Program-made: the position numbers and the translations under genes
The notes under the pieces: generated by a model
The model's database searches: none
The model's input: the letters and a program-made list of their open reading frames with translations, nothing else
Told to the model about the DNA's origin: nothing
Origin: Sva-07 sp963698435
Lineage (GTDB): Bacteria; Actinomycetota; Acidimicrobiia; Acidimicrobiales; Ilumatobacteraceae
Direction: 5' to 3'
Assembly (NCBI GenBank): GCA_963698435.1
Contig: CAVOQV010000005.1
Coordinates: forward strand, 372,001 to 436,000
Length of the DNA stretch: 64,000 bases
In this document: positions 26,151 through 33,585 of the stretch, piece by piece
Numbering within the stretch: position 1 is the first letter of the stretch
Layout of the letters: each line of letters starts with the position of its first letter

Positions 26151-26918
26151 TCAGAGCGGAAGCGTGTGTCGGAGAACGCCGCTGGCGGGGGTTCGCTCGG
26201 CGAGTGTGCGGATGAAATCGACGACGCTGATCCGTACTTCCTCGCCGCCGGTTCCCTGCACGAAGGTGCCGCCGGCGGGACCGTCGAGGACGAGGGTGAA
26301 CGGCTCGCCGTGGGTGGCTGCCCATTCGGCGACGATGTCAGCGAGGATGCGTCCGTCGTGGACCGCGTCGTGGTCGGGTTCCACGGCGATGGCGTGGGCG
26401 ATATCGATCCGGTGCGCCCACACGTCGCGGGTGAAGCCGATGTCGAACAGGTATGACAGGGGCTGGCGTCCGACGGGGTCAGGCAGTTTCAGCAGCTTCA
26501 GCCCGGCGATCGGTCCGGGCATGCTCGAGCGCGACTTCAACGCCTTGGCCGACACCGTCGCCCACTCGGAGATCAACTGCTCGGTCGTCGCCGATGCGCG
26601 CTCGCGGACCTGCAACTCGTTCATTCCGTCCCACCAGAACGGCGACTCGAGTTCCTTGCAGATCGGCTTGCCGCCGCGCTTCTGCCGGAAGAACTCGCGG
26701 GGTGATGCTTGACTCGCAGCGGAGCCGACGAGGTGGCCCGCCATTGCGCGGACGTCCCACAGGGTGCATTCGGTCGGCGTGCTCCATTGTGATGGGCTCA
26801 GCGATTCCATCAACTCGGCGAACTTGCGGTTCTCGATCGCCGTGATCTGCATGGCTTCGCTGTGATCGATGCGGTTGATCGAGGCGACATCGACGGTTAC
26901 GGCTGGGGTCTGATTCAC
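26151..26918 (-). CDS. Mycothiol-dependent maleylpyruvate-isomerase-family protein
   Basis: 255 residues from GTG at 26918, which overlaps the TetR stop. The N-terminal helical bundle (about 25-190: LMESLSPSQWSTPTECTLWDVRAMAGHLVGS, split over two helices, and later DVWAHRIDIAHA) is the DinB-like mycothiol-binding domain with His ligands. The C-terminal part has the family GPAGGTFVQG-type segment. Members add or use mycothiol with electrophiles; the substrate here is unknown. Its presence implies that the organism makes mycothiol. It is coupled to the TetR gene and 30 bp upstream of the MBL gene. Confidence 0.8.
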   Translation of the reverse strand: MNQTPAVTVDVASINRIDHSEAMQITAIENRKFAELMESLSPSQWSTPTECTLWDVRAMAGHLVGSAASQASPREFFRQKRGGKPICKELESPFWWDGMNELQVRERASATTEQLISEWATVSAKALKSRSSMPGPIAGLKLLKLPDPVGRQPLSYLFDIGFTRDVWAHRIDIAHAIAVEPDHDAVHDGRILADIVAEWAATHGEPFTLVLDGPAGGTFVQGTGGEEVRISVVDFIRTLAERTPASGVLRHTLPL

Positions 26919-27580
26919 AATTTCACTCTCCTGGTCGCGGTTGACTTCTTCTTCGGAGGAGCGGAGCGTTGATGGACGTCCGCGACGAGCACCTCGACGG
27001 TGTGGCGGGCAAGGAGCACCCATCGATCACCGCCGGGATCGTTGGCGACCTGCTGATGGGCCAGGCCTGAAACGACCGCCGAGAAGAGATCGACGCCGTC
27101 CGGGCCGTCCACGCGTGCGGCGATCAGCCGTTCGGTCATGAGGTCGACGAACTGGCGGGACGGCTCCATCGCGGCAGCAGACGGTTCGAAGCCGGGGATG
27201 GTGCGTTGGAAGAGCAGTTGGTGGCGAACGACGTCCTCGCTCGAGAACCGGACGAGATCCTCGACGACGGCGACGAGTTCGTCCAGCGGGTCTGCGAGGG
27301 GTTCGCGTGCCCGACAGCGATCGAGCAACTGACGTTGGCCGTCTTCGAACATCGCGTCGTAGAGGTCGAGCTTCGACTTGAAGTACGCATACAGCGAGGG
27401 CTGGCGGAGATCGACGCTGTCGGCGAGGTCGCGAAGCGAGATGCCGGCGAGACCGTCGCGTCGGGCCAGCGACCACGCATTGTCGATGATTCGTGCGCGT
27501 TTGGCCATGTGGCGCTGACCGCGCCGGTCCGGCGAATCTGCTGGCTTCTTGTCGCTGGCGGGCTTTCGTCTATCAGTCAT
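26915..27580 (-). CDS. TetR-family repressor
   Basis: 221 residues. After a basic, disordered start (about 1-27) the TetR helix-turn-helix follows (ARIIDNAWSLARRDGLAGIS, then LRDLADSVDLRQPSLYAYF). The rest is an all-helical ligand domain (WHG-type end possible). The ATG lies inside a 31-bp perfect palindrome, so the protein very probably represses its own operon of TetR, MDMPI-like and MBL genes. The ligand is unknown; a toxic electrophile would fit the mycothiol-linked partner. Confidence 0.9.
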   Translation of the reverse strand: MTDRRKPASDKKPADSPDRRGQRHMAKRARIIDNAWSLARRDGLAGISLRDLADSVDLRQPSLYAYFKSKLDLYDAMFEDGQRQLLDRCRAREPLADPLDELVAVVEDLVRFSSEDVVRHQLLFQRTIPGFEPSAAAMEPSRQFVDLMTERLIAARVDGPDGVDLFSAVVSGLAHQQVANDPGGDRWVLLARHTVEVLVADVHQRSAPPKKKSTATRRVKL

Positions 27581-27600
27581 AGATTATCTATGACTGATAG
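27570..27600. promoter_or_regulatory. TetR autoregulatory operator over the start codon
   Basis: Perfect palindrome: arms CTATCAGTCATAGAT and ATCTATGACTGATAG around a central T. It covers the TetR ATG (27578-27580). Two nested TetR half-sites (ATCTATGACTGAT type) fit a dimer or pair of dimers. The sequence is A/T-rich compared with its surroundings. Confidence 0.8.
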
Positions 27601-27879
27601 TTCGCCTCGGCCACCCAGAAGTCAAGAGGTTTCTGCATGTCGCGGCCAAGCGTCGCGCAGGGCTGACATCGTTGACTCTCGGCTACGACAGCACCGATCG
27701 TGGACGCAGTCGGTGCCGCCACTCGATGGTCCGCCGTCAGTCGTCGGACATCTCGCTCATTGCTGCCCGAAGCGGGCCTCCGGACACCAGGTCGCAAAGC
27801 TCTGAAGGTCCGGGCTCGCTTCGACCCCAAGTATCGATGGCGTAGGGTTCCTCCCTTCGCTATCAGGAAGGTGAGAACC

Positions 27880-28599
27880 ATGACTGCAGTTTTCGTCCAT
27901 GGGGTTCCCGAGACGGCAGGCGTGTGGGATCGTCTGAAGGGCCACGTGGCGTGCGACATCGTCACGTTGAGTCTTCCGGGATTTGGCACACCGCTTCCGG
28001 ACGGCTTCGAACCGACGAAGGAGGTCTACGCGGAGTGGCTCACCGGCGAATTGGCGTCGTTCGACCAGCCGATCCACCTGGTGGCCCACGACTGGGGCGC
28101 GCTGCTGTCGTTGCGTGTGCTCGCTGGCCGGCCGACGAACATCGCCTCGTGGGTGCTCGACACCGGCAACATCGACGACAACTTCGTGTGGCACGACATG
28201 GCCCAGCTGTGGATCTCGCCCGGCGGGGAGGGGTTCATGGAGGGCTTGCTCGCCATGTCGGTCGAGGATCGTGCTGCGATGCTCGCCGGTGCCGGAGTTC
28301 CCGAAATCGGGGCGCTCGACATGGCGGCCGGTATCGACGCCACGATGGCGAGTTCGATTCTCTCGCTCTATCGATCCGCGGTGGACGTCGGAGCGGAGTG
28401 GGGACCCGGCATCGACCAGATCAGCGGTCGTGGGATGCTCATCGAGGCCGAGAACGACGCATACCGCGCTCCGGGCAGGACCGCCCGACTTGCAGAGCGG
28501 ACGGGCGCACAGATTGCCCCGCTTGCCGGTTGCGGGCACTGGTGGATGCTCGACGATCCAGCGAGCGCGGCAGCCGTCATCACCGACTTCTGGGGCTGA
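27880..28599 (+). CDS. Alpha/beta hydrolase with Asp nucleophile (epoxide hydrolase-like)
   Basis: 239 residues from ATG at 27880, preceded by a strong ribosome site (AGGAAGGTGAG). HGVPET (7-12) is the oxyanion loop of the HGxP type and AHDWGALLS gives Asp71 as nucleophile, as in haloalkane dehalogenases and epoxide hydrolases; EAENDAY and GCGHWW supply the acid and His. It lies 280 bp from the TetR start, divergent from it. R2 follows 150 bp after its stop, placing it inside the R1-R2 block. Confidence 0.82.
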   Translation: MTAVFVHGVPETAGVWDRLKGHVACDIVTLSLPGFGTPLPDGFEPTKEVYAEWLTGELASFDQPIHLVAHDWGALLSLRVLAGRPTNIASWVLDTGNIDDNFVWHDMAQLWISPGGEGFMEGLLAMSVEDRAAMLAGAGVPEIGALDMAAGIDATMASSILSLYRSAVDVGAEWGPGIDQISGRGMLIEAENDAYRAPGRTARLAERTGAQIAPLAGCGHWWMLDDPASAAAVITDFWG

Positions 28600-28746
28600 T
28601 CCAACAGAGTCGGCGCCGGGACGACAGCATCCAGAGTCGCATCGCCCTGGTACTCCTCAACGGCCGTTCACGTATGCGATGAGTTGTCGAACGACCGATG
28701 TCGCACGCCATCGTCGCGATCCCGACGAGTAGGTCGCGCGACGCTT

Positions 28747-28812
28747 CGGCCCATATCGAGCACCTCATAATCACTGGCTGCAACGTGTCCGATAGGGGGA
28801 CGCGCGTCGGAC
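28747..28812 (+). repeat. Repeat copy R2 with 26-bp inverted-repeat core
   Basis: The core GTCCGA-N14-TCGGAC occupies 28787-28812 and the 40 bp to its left match R1. R1 and R2 are in direct orientation and about 4.2 kb apart, enclosing the serine recombinase block. The rest of the gap 28600-29086 contains no gene I can support. Confidence 0.65.
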
Positions 28813-29086
28813 GCGTCTTCCGGGCGGAGCGCGGGATACACAACCTGACCTGGGATATCTCAATAGACCGGTACATATCGATTCTCAATGACGGTGCGTC
28901 AATCGTCACACCAACGCAGCGGGATCCTCGGTGGCTTCGGGCAGCATCATCGGACTGAGCGAGGAGCCATGTGTGGACCCTGAGCTGCTCTTGAGCCATC
29001 CTGGAATGACCGCGTCGTCCGCCGCCTCGCGCGTCGTACGGTCGGTCGCGCTGGGTTGGACTCCTCTGCCAAACGCGCGAGCGGTC

Positions 29087-29731
29087 TCAGCCGAGGAGGG
29101 ACGACACACGGTCGGCCGCGGCGACCACGGCGGGACCGAAGCGTCTGCCCGGCTGGCGTGTCAATCGTTCGATCGGTCCGCTGACCGACAGCGCGGCCAC
29201 CGTCGAACCGTCGGCGCCGACCACCGGGGCGCTCACCGACGCGACACCGGCCTCGCGTTCACCGACGCTTTGGATCCAGCCCTGCTTGGACACTTCGCCC
29301 GACAGCACCCGTCCCGCCGATCCGACGTCGAGGGGCAGCACCGACCCCTGCGGGACGATCCACCGCAGACCGTGCGGCGACTCGAGCGACACGACACAGC
29401 GACGGTGCGCGCCCTCACGCACGAAGAGCTGAACGCTCTCGCCGGTGACGGTCCGGAGCTCGTCGAGCACCGGTCGGGCCAGTTCGACGAGCGGAAACCG
29501 CTCGGCTGCCGCCTGCCCGAGTGACACGAGACCGAGGCCGAGTTCATAGCGCCCGACACCATCCCGACGGAGCAGCCCGTGCAGCTCCAGCGCCGCACCG
29601 AGACGGTGCACCGTCGCCCTGGGAAGGCCAGTACGGGACATCAGCTCAGCCAACGACGCCGGCGACCCGGCGACCGCCTGCAAGATGTTGACCGCCTTGT
29701 CGAGCACCCCGACACCCGATACGCTTTCCAT
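29087..29731 (-). CDS. IclR-family regulator of leuCD (LeuR/NdgR-like)
   Basis: 214 residues from ATG at 29731, the nearest start to the conserved N-terminus (MESVSGVGVLDKAVNILQAV). A winged helix (LAELMSRTGLPRATVHRLGAAL) is followed by the IclR effector domain with the SVSAPVVGADG and GPIERL segments. It is divergent from leuC with a 50-bp gap containing a palindrome. In Streptomyces and relatives the IclR protein NdgR sits in exactly this place and activates leuCD; the same role is inferred. Confidence 0.9.
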   Translation of the reverse strand: MESVSGVGVLDKAVNILQAVAGSPASLAELMSRTGLPRATVHRLGAALELHGLLRRDGVGRYELGLGLVSLGQAAAERFPLVELARPVLDELRTVTGESVQLFVREGAHRRCVVSLESPHGLRWIVPQGSVLPLDVGSAGRVLSGEVSKQGWIQSVGEREAGVASVSAPVVGADGSTVAALSVSGPIERLTRQPGRRFGPAVVAAADRVSSLLG

Positions 29732-29746
29732 ACTGCAAGAATGATA

Positions 29747-29761
29747 TCCCACATAGTGGGA
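29747..29761. promoter_or_regulatory. Operator palindrome between IclR gene and leuC
   Basis: TCCCAC-ATA-GTGGGA, a perfect 6-bp inverted repeat with a 3-nt centre, midway between the divergent starts (15 bp from the IclR ATG, 20 bp from the leuC ATG). It fits an IclR-type dimer site controlling both genes. Confidence 0.65.
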
Positions 29762-29781
29762 AGCACCAAGGAGTCGGGACG

Positions 29782-31191
29782 ATGGGAAAGACATTGCCGG
29801 AGAAGGTGTGGGAACGCCACCTGGTGCACTCGGCACCGGACGAGCCCGACCTGCTGTACATCGATCTCCACCTCGTCCACGAGGTCACGAGCCCCCAGGC
29901 GTTCGACGGACTCCGTCTGACCGGTCGTACGGTCCGTCGACCCGAGCTGACGATCGCGACCGAGGATCACAATGTCCCGACCGAGAACATCGACCGGCCG
30001 ATCGCCGATCCGATCTCTGCCAAGCAGATCGACACCTTGCGTGCGAACGCCGCCGAGTTCGGCATCACCAACTTCCCGATGGGCGATCCCAACCAGGGCA
30101 TCGTGCACGTGATCGGCCCCGAGCAAGGGCGCACCCTGCCGGGCATGACCATCGTGTGTGGTGACTCGCACACTGCGACGCACGGCGCCTTCGGTGCGCT
30201 GGCCTTCGGCATCGGCACCAGCGAGGTCGAGCACGTTCTCGCCACCCAGACGCTCCCTCAGCAGCGACCGAAGTGGATGTCGGTGACCGTCGAGGGCGAA
30301 CTGCAACCCGGCGTCACGGCGAAGGACGTGATCCTCGCGATCCTCGGCGAGATCGGCACGGGCGGGGGTATCGGCCACGTGATCGAGTACCGCGGCTCAG
30401 CGATCCGGGCACTGTCGATGGAGGGACGGATGACCGTCTGCAACATGTCGATCGAGGCCGGCGCCAAGGCGGGCATGATCGCCCCCGACGAGACGACGTT
30501 CGACTACCTGCAGGGCCGCGCCAACGCACCGAGCGGCGACGACTGGGACGCTGCGGTCGCCGAGTGGTCGACGCTGTGCTCCGACGACGACGCAGAGTGG
30601 GACAAAGAGGTCGTCCTCGACGCCGCCACGATCCGACCTCACGTCACCTGGGGCACCAACCCTGGCCAGGTGGCGCCGATCGACTCGGCCGTGCCCTCCC
30701 CCGACGACTACGACAACCCGACCACGAAGGAGACCGTGGCTCGCGCGCTCGAGTACATGGGCCTCGAGCCCGGTACGCCGATGCGCGACGTGGCGGTCGA
30801 CACGGTGTTCATCGGGTCGTGCACCAACAGCCGTATCGAAGACCTCCGCGCCGCCGCAGCGGTGATGGAAGGACGAACCGTCTCCGTTCCCCGCGTGATG
30901 GTGGTTCCGGGCAGTCACGCCGTGAAGGCCCAGGCGATCGCGGAAGGGCTCGACCAGATCTTCATCGCGGCCGGAGCCGACTGGCGCGAACCCGGCTGCT
31001 CGATGTGTCTGGCGATGAACCCCGACAAGCTGGCCCCGGGTGAACGCGCCGCCAGCACCAGCAACCGCAACTTCGAGGGCCGGCAGGGCCGCGGTGGCCG
31101 CACCCACCTCGTCTCGCCGGGCGTCGCCGCGGCGACCGCTGTCAAGGGCACGTTCTGTACGCCTGCCGACCTGGAAGGAGACGCGTCATGA
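29782..31191 (+). CDS. leuC: 3-Isopropylmalate dehydratase, large subunit
   Basis: 469 residues. With LeuD it isomerises 2- to 3-isopropylmalate. The three [4Fe-4S] ligands are visible in IGSCTNSRIEDL and in GCSMCLAMN. CGDSHTATHGAFGALAFGIG is the aconitase-family substrate block. It overlaps leuD by 4 nt (ATGA), ensuring balanced synthesis of the heterodimer, and lies behind the IclR operator. Confidence 0.97.
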   Translation: MGKTLPEKVWERHLVHSAPDEPDLLYIDLHLVHEVTSPQAFDGLRLTGRTVRRPELTIATEDHNVPTENIDRPIADPISAKQIDTLRANAAEFGITNFPMGDPNQGIVHVIGPEQGRTLPGMTIVCGDSHTATHGAFGALAFGIGTSEVEHVLATQTLPQQRPKWMSVTVEGELQPGVTAKDVILAILGEIGTGGGIGHVIEYRGSAIRALSMEGRMTVCNMSIEAGAKAGMIAPDETTFDYLQGRANAPSGDDWDAAVAEWSTLCSDDDAEWDKEVVLDAATIRPHVTWGTNPGQVAPIDSAVPSPDDYDNPTTKETVARALEYMGLEPGTPMRDVAVDTVFIGSCTNSRIEDLRAAAAVMEGRTVSVPRVMVVPGSHAVKAQAIAEGLDQIFIAAGADWREPGCSMCLAMNPDKLAPGERAASTSNRNFEGRQGRGGRTHLVSPGVAAATAVKGTFCTPADLEGDAS

Positions 31192-31772
31192 AGGCCGTGC
31201 ACGTGATCACCGGAACCGGCGTGCCGCTCAAGCGCTCCGACGTCGACACCGACCAGATCATCCCCGCCGACTGGCTCAAGCGCGTCGAGCGCACCGGCTT
31301 CGACAAGGGATTGTTCTCCACGTGGCGCGATGATCGCGACTTCGTGCTCAACGACGAGCGGTACGCGCAGGCAAGCATCCTCGTGGCCGGGCCAGCGTTC
31401 GGGGTCGGGTCGTCGCGCGAGCACGCCGTGTGGGCGATCCAGCAGTACGGCTTCGACGCCGTGATCGCGCCGAGTTTCTCCGACATCTTTCGCAACAACT
31501 GCACCAAGAACGGCCTCGTGCCGGTCGTGGTGCCCGAGGCGACCGTCGAGGCGATCTGGTCGGCGATCGACGCCGATGCCGAGACGCAGATCGTCGTCGA
31601 CATGGAGCGGCTCAAGGTCGAGGTCCCGGCTGCTGGGATCGACGAGTCGTTCCCGATGGACCCGCAGACCCAGCATCGGTTCCTCAACGGCCTCGACGAC
31701 GTGGGCATCACCCTCACCCACGCCGACGCCATCGACACCTACGAAGCGAACCGCCCCGCCTGGCTGCCCTGA
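31188..31772 (+). CDS. leuD: 3-Isopropylmalate dehydratase, small subunit
   Basis: 194 residues. The swivelling domain has the DTDQIIPADWLKR and GPAFGVGSSREHAVWAI blocks that bind substrate phosphate-like groups, and FSDIFRNNCTKNGLVPV near the middle. Translationally coupled to leuC. The next gene to the right is on the opposite strand, so the operon ends here. Confidence 0.97.
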   Translation: MKAVHVITGTGVPLKRSDVDTDQIIPADWLKRVERTGFDKGLFSTWRDDRDFVLNDERYAQASILVAGPAFGVGSSREHAVWAIQQYGFDAVIAPSFSDIFRNNCTKNGLVPVVVPEATVEAIWSAIDADAETQIVVDMERLKVEVPAAGIDESFPMDPQTQHRFLNGLDDVGITLTHADAIDTYEANRPAWLP

Positions 31773-31812
31773 GCGCGACAGCTGGGGTGAGACCGCAGAT
31801 GAAGCGGTACGT

Positions 31813-33492
31813 TCACGTCGCCTGGGCGGTTCGGACGATCGTGTCGATCCACGTCGCAAACGAGCCCGGCAGCAGGTCGTGGCCGCCCGGCACGGTCACG
31901 AGCTCGACGTCGTAGCCGGCATCGACCATCGCCTGGTGGTACGCGACGTTCGACTCGACGATCGGGATGTCACCGAGCGCGCCGCCGCCGTGATCCTGCT
32001 CGCCGACGACCATCACGAACCGCACGTCCGGATTGCGACCGAGCAACAGGTACGGATCGAACGCATCCAGCTCGTCGGCCGTCAGCTCGTTCCACTGCGC
32101 ATTCGTTGCGAACGCACCGGCCCGTGCGGCGTCGACGGCGAAGAACGGGGTCCCACCCGGAACGGCCGCAACCGGCAGCTCCATCGTCGGATCGACGAGG
32201 CAGTCGTCGGAGACGAACGGCGGATCGTCGCCGGTCAGCGCATGGACCGCCGCAGTGAATCCGCCCGTCGAGTAGCCCGAGATCGTCATTCGATCTGCGT
32301 CACCGCCGTACTCCTCGGCGGTGTTCCGCGCAAACGCCATCGCACACACCGTGTCCTCGGATCCACCGTCAGGACCGAGCGAGGCCCAGTGGGGTGCGTA
32401 CACCACGAGACCCCGAGCAGCCAGCGCCGCTGGCTCCGGAATCGCGTTGCGGAACTCCGGGCTGTCGGTCGGATTCCCTCCGTGGAAGAAGACCACCACC
32501 GGCCAGTCCGACCCAGCCGCCGGCGCGTACACGTCGAGTTGCCTGGTCTCCGTGTAGGAGATGCCGGACGCGACCACGACCGGTGGAGTCCGCTTGATCG
32601 TCACGTCGCACGAGAGCTCGACGCCGTAGCCGTCACCGGTGATCTCCGGACCGAACGCGTCGTGGACGGGCGAACCCGGCTCGAGTGAGAGGTTTGCCGG
32701 CGATGCATTCCACGCCAGCGTCGCGGGACATTCGATGTCGTAGCGCAAGCTCCCGTTCTCCTCGGCCCGTTCGAGGACGTGCACGAAGTAGACCTGCATG
32801 CCACCAGGGTTCACGTGGTCGACGGACCACGCGTAGCTGCCATCCGGTCCATCAACCGAACCTGTCCAGAGCCCCGGGCCGAGTGGGGCCATCTGCATCG
32901 TCGCCGATTCGATCGGGACGCCAAAGGCAGACGCGGCCTCCTGGTAGCCGGGATTGTCCGTGGCGAAATTGACCGGGTAGAGGTGGTCGGTCGGGAGCAC
33001 CACGTGGTCGGGGTGGTCGGGGTAGGTGCGCTGATCGGCGGGGCCGACGATCGTGATCCACTGGGTGTCGAAGTGCCCCGATCCCTGTGAGGCACCGTCG
33101 ACCACGATGTCCGCGCACGACTTCGAGACATGGGTGAAGGTCGCCATCCCGGCGTCGTCGAGCACCAGGTCGACCTCCTCGGGAACGAGCAACCGAGCTG
33201 CGGCTGGATCGACCTTGGCGACCATCGGAAACTGCTCGCAGTCGACGAGTTCGATCGCCATCTCACCGGGCGCGAGAGCGTCGGAGGTGTCGTCGGTGGC
33301 ATCCTCGGTGGTCGGGGGCGAGGTCGACTCGACGCTGATGTCCGGCGGGTCGGCCGGAGGCTCGACGGTCGTGTCGACCGTCGGTTGCGGGCTGGACGCC
33401 GGAACATTCGACGCAGCGTCGTCACCGCTCCCACAGGCGCTCACCGCAGCGACCACGAGACCCACCAGTACGAAGACTCGCTTGACGTGCAT
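31813..33492 (-). CDS. Lipoprotein with C-terminal alpha/beta hydrolase domain
   Basis: 559 residues from ATG at 33492, which has a good ribosome site (AAAGGAG). A lipobox AVSAC gives lipidated Cys20, followed by a Ser/Thr/Pro/Asp linker. Residues about 75-290 form an unrecognised beta-rich domain. The C-terminal part (about 310-559) is a dienelactone/esterase-like hydrolase: FFHGGNPTDSPE oxyanion loop, GYSTGGFTA nucleophile, and a final GGHDLLPG with the catalytic His. It would act at the outer face of the membrane. It is divergent from the SARP regulator at 33586, with a 93-bp shared promoter region. Confidence 0.8.
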   Translation of the reverse strand: MHVKRVFVLVGLVVAAVSACGSGDDAASNVPASSPQPTVDTTVEPPADPPDISVESTSPPTTEDATDDTSDALAPGEMAIELVDCEQFPMVAKVDPAAARLLVPEEVDLVLDDAGMATFTHVSKSCADIVVDGASQGSGHFDTQWITIVGPADQRTYPDHPDHVVLPTDHLYPVNFATDNPGYQEAASAFGVPIESATMQMAPLGPGLWTGSVDGPDGSYAWSVDHVNPGGMQVYFVHVLERAEENGSLRYDIECPATLAWNASPANLSLEPGSPVHDAFGPEITGDGYGVELSCDVTIKRTPPVVVASGISYTETRQLDVYAPAAGSDWPVVVFFHGGNPTDSPEFRNAIPEPAALAARGLVVYAPHWASLGPDGGSEDTVCAMAFARNTAEEYGGDADRMTISGYSTGGFTAAVHALTGDDPPFVSDDCLVDPTMELPVAAVPGGTPFFAVDAARAGAFATNAQWNELTADELDAFDPYLLLGRNPDVRFVMVVGEQDHGGGALGDIPIVESNVAYHQAMVDAGYDVELVTVPGGHDLLPGSFATWIDTIVRTAQAT

Positions 33493-33585
33493 GATCACTC
33501 CTTTCGTCGACACCAGCATCCGTCGGCGGTGTTGCAGCCGTGTTGCACCGTGCCCCTCATCGGTCGGATTCAGTACCCTCAGGGC

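Noticed and set aside
24561..28812. R1 and R2 as remnants of a coding sequence (similar peptides can be read on the minus strand)
   Set aside because: Differences between copies fall at first and second codon positions as often as third, so conservation is at DNA level, not protein level.
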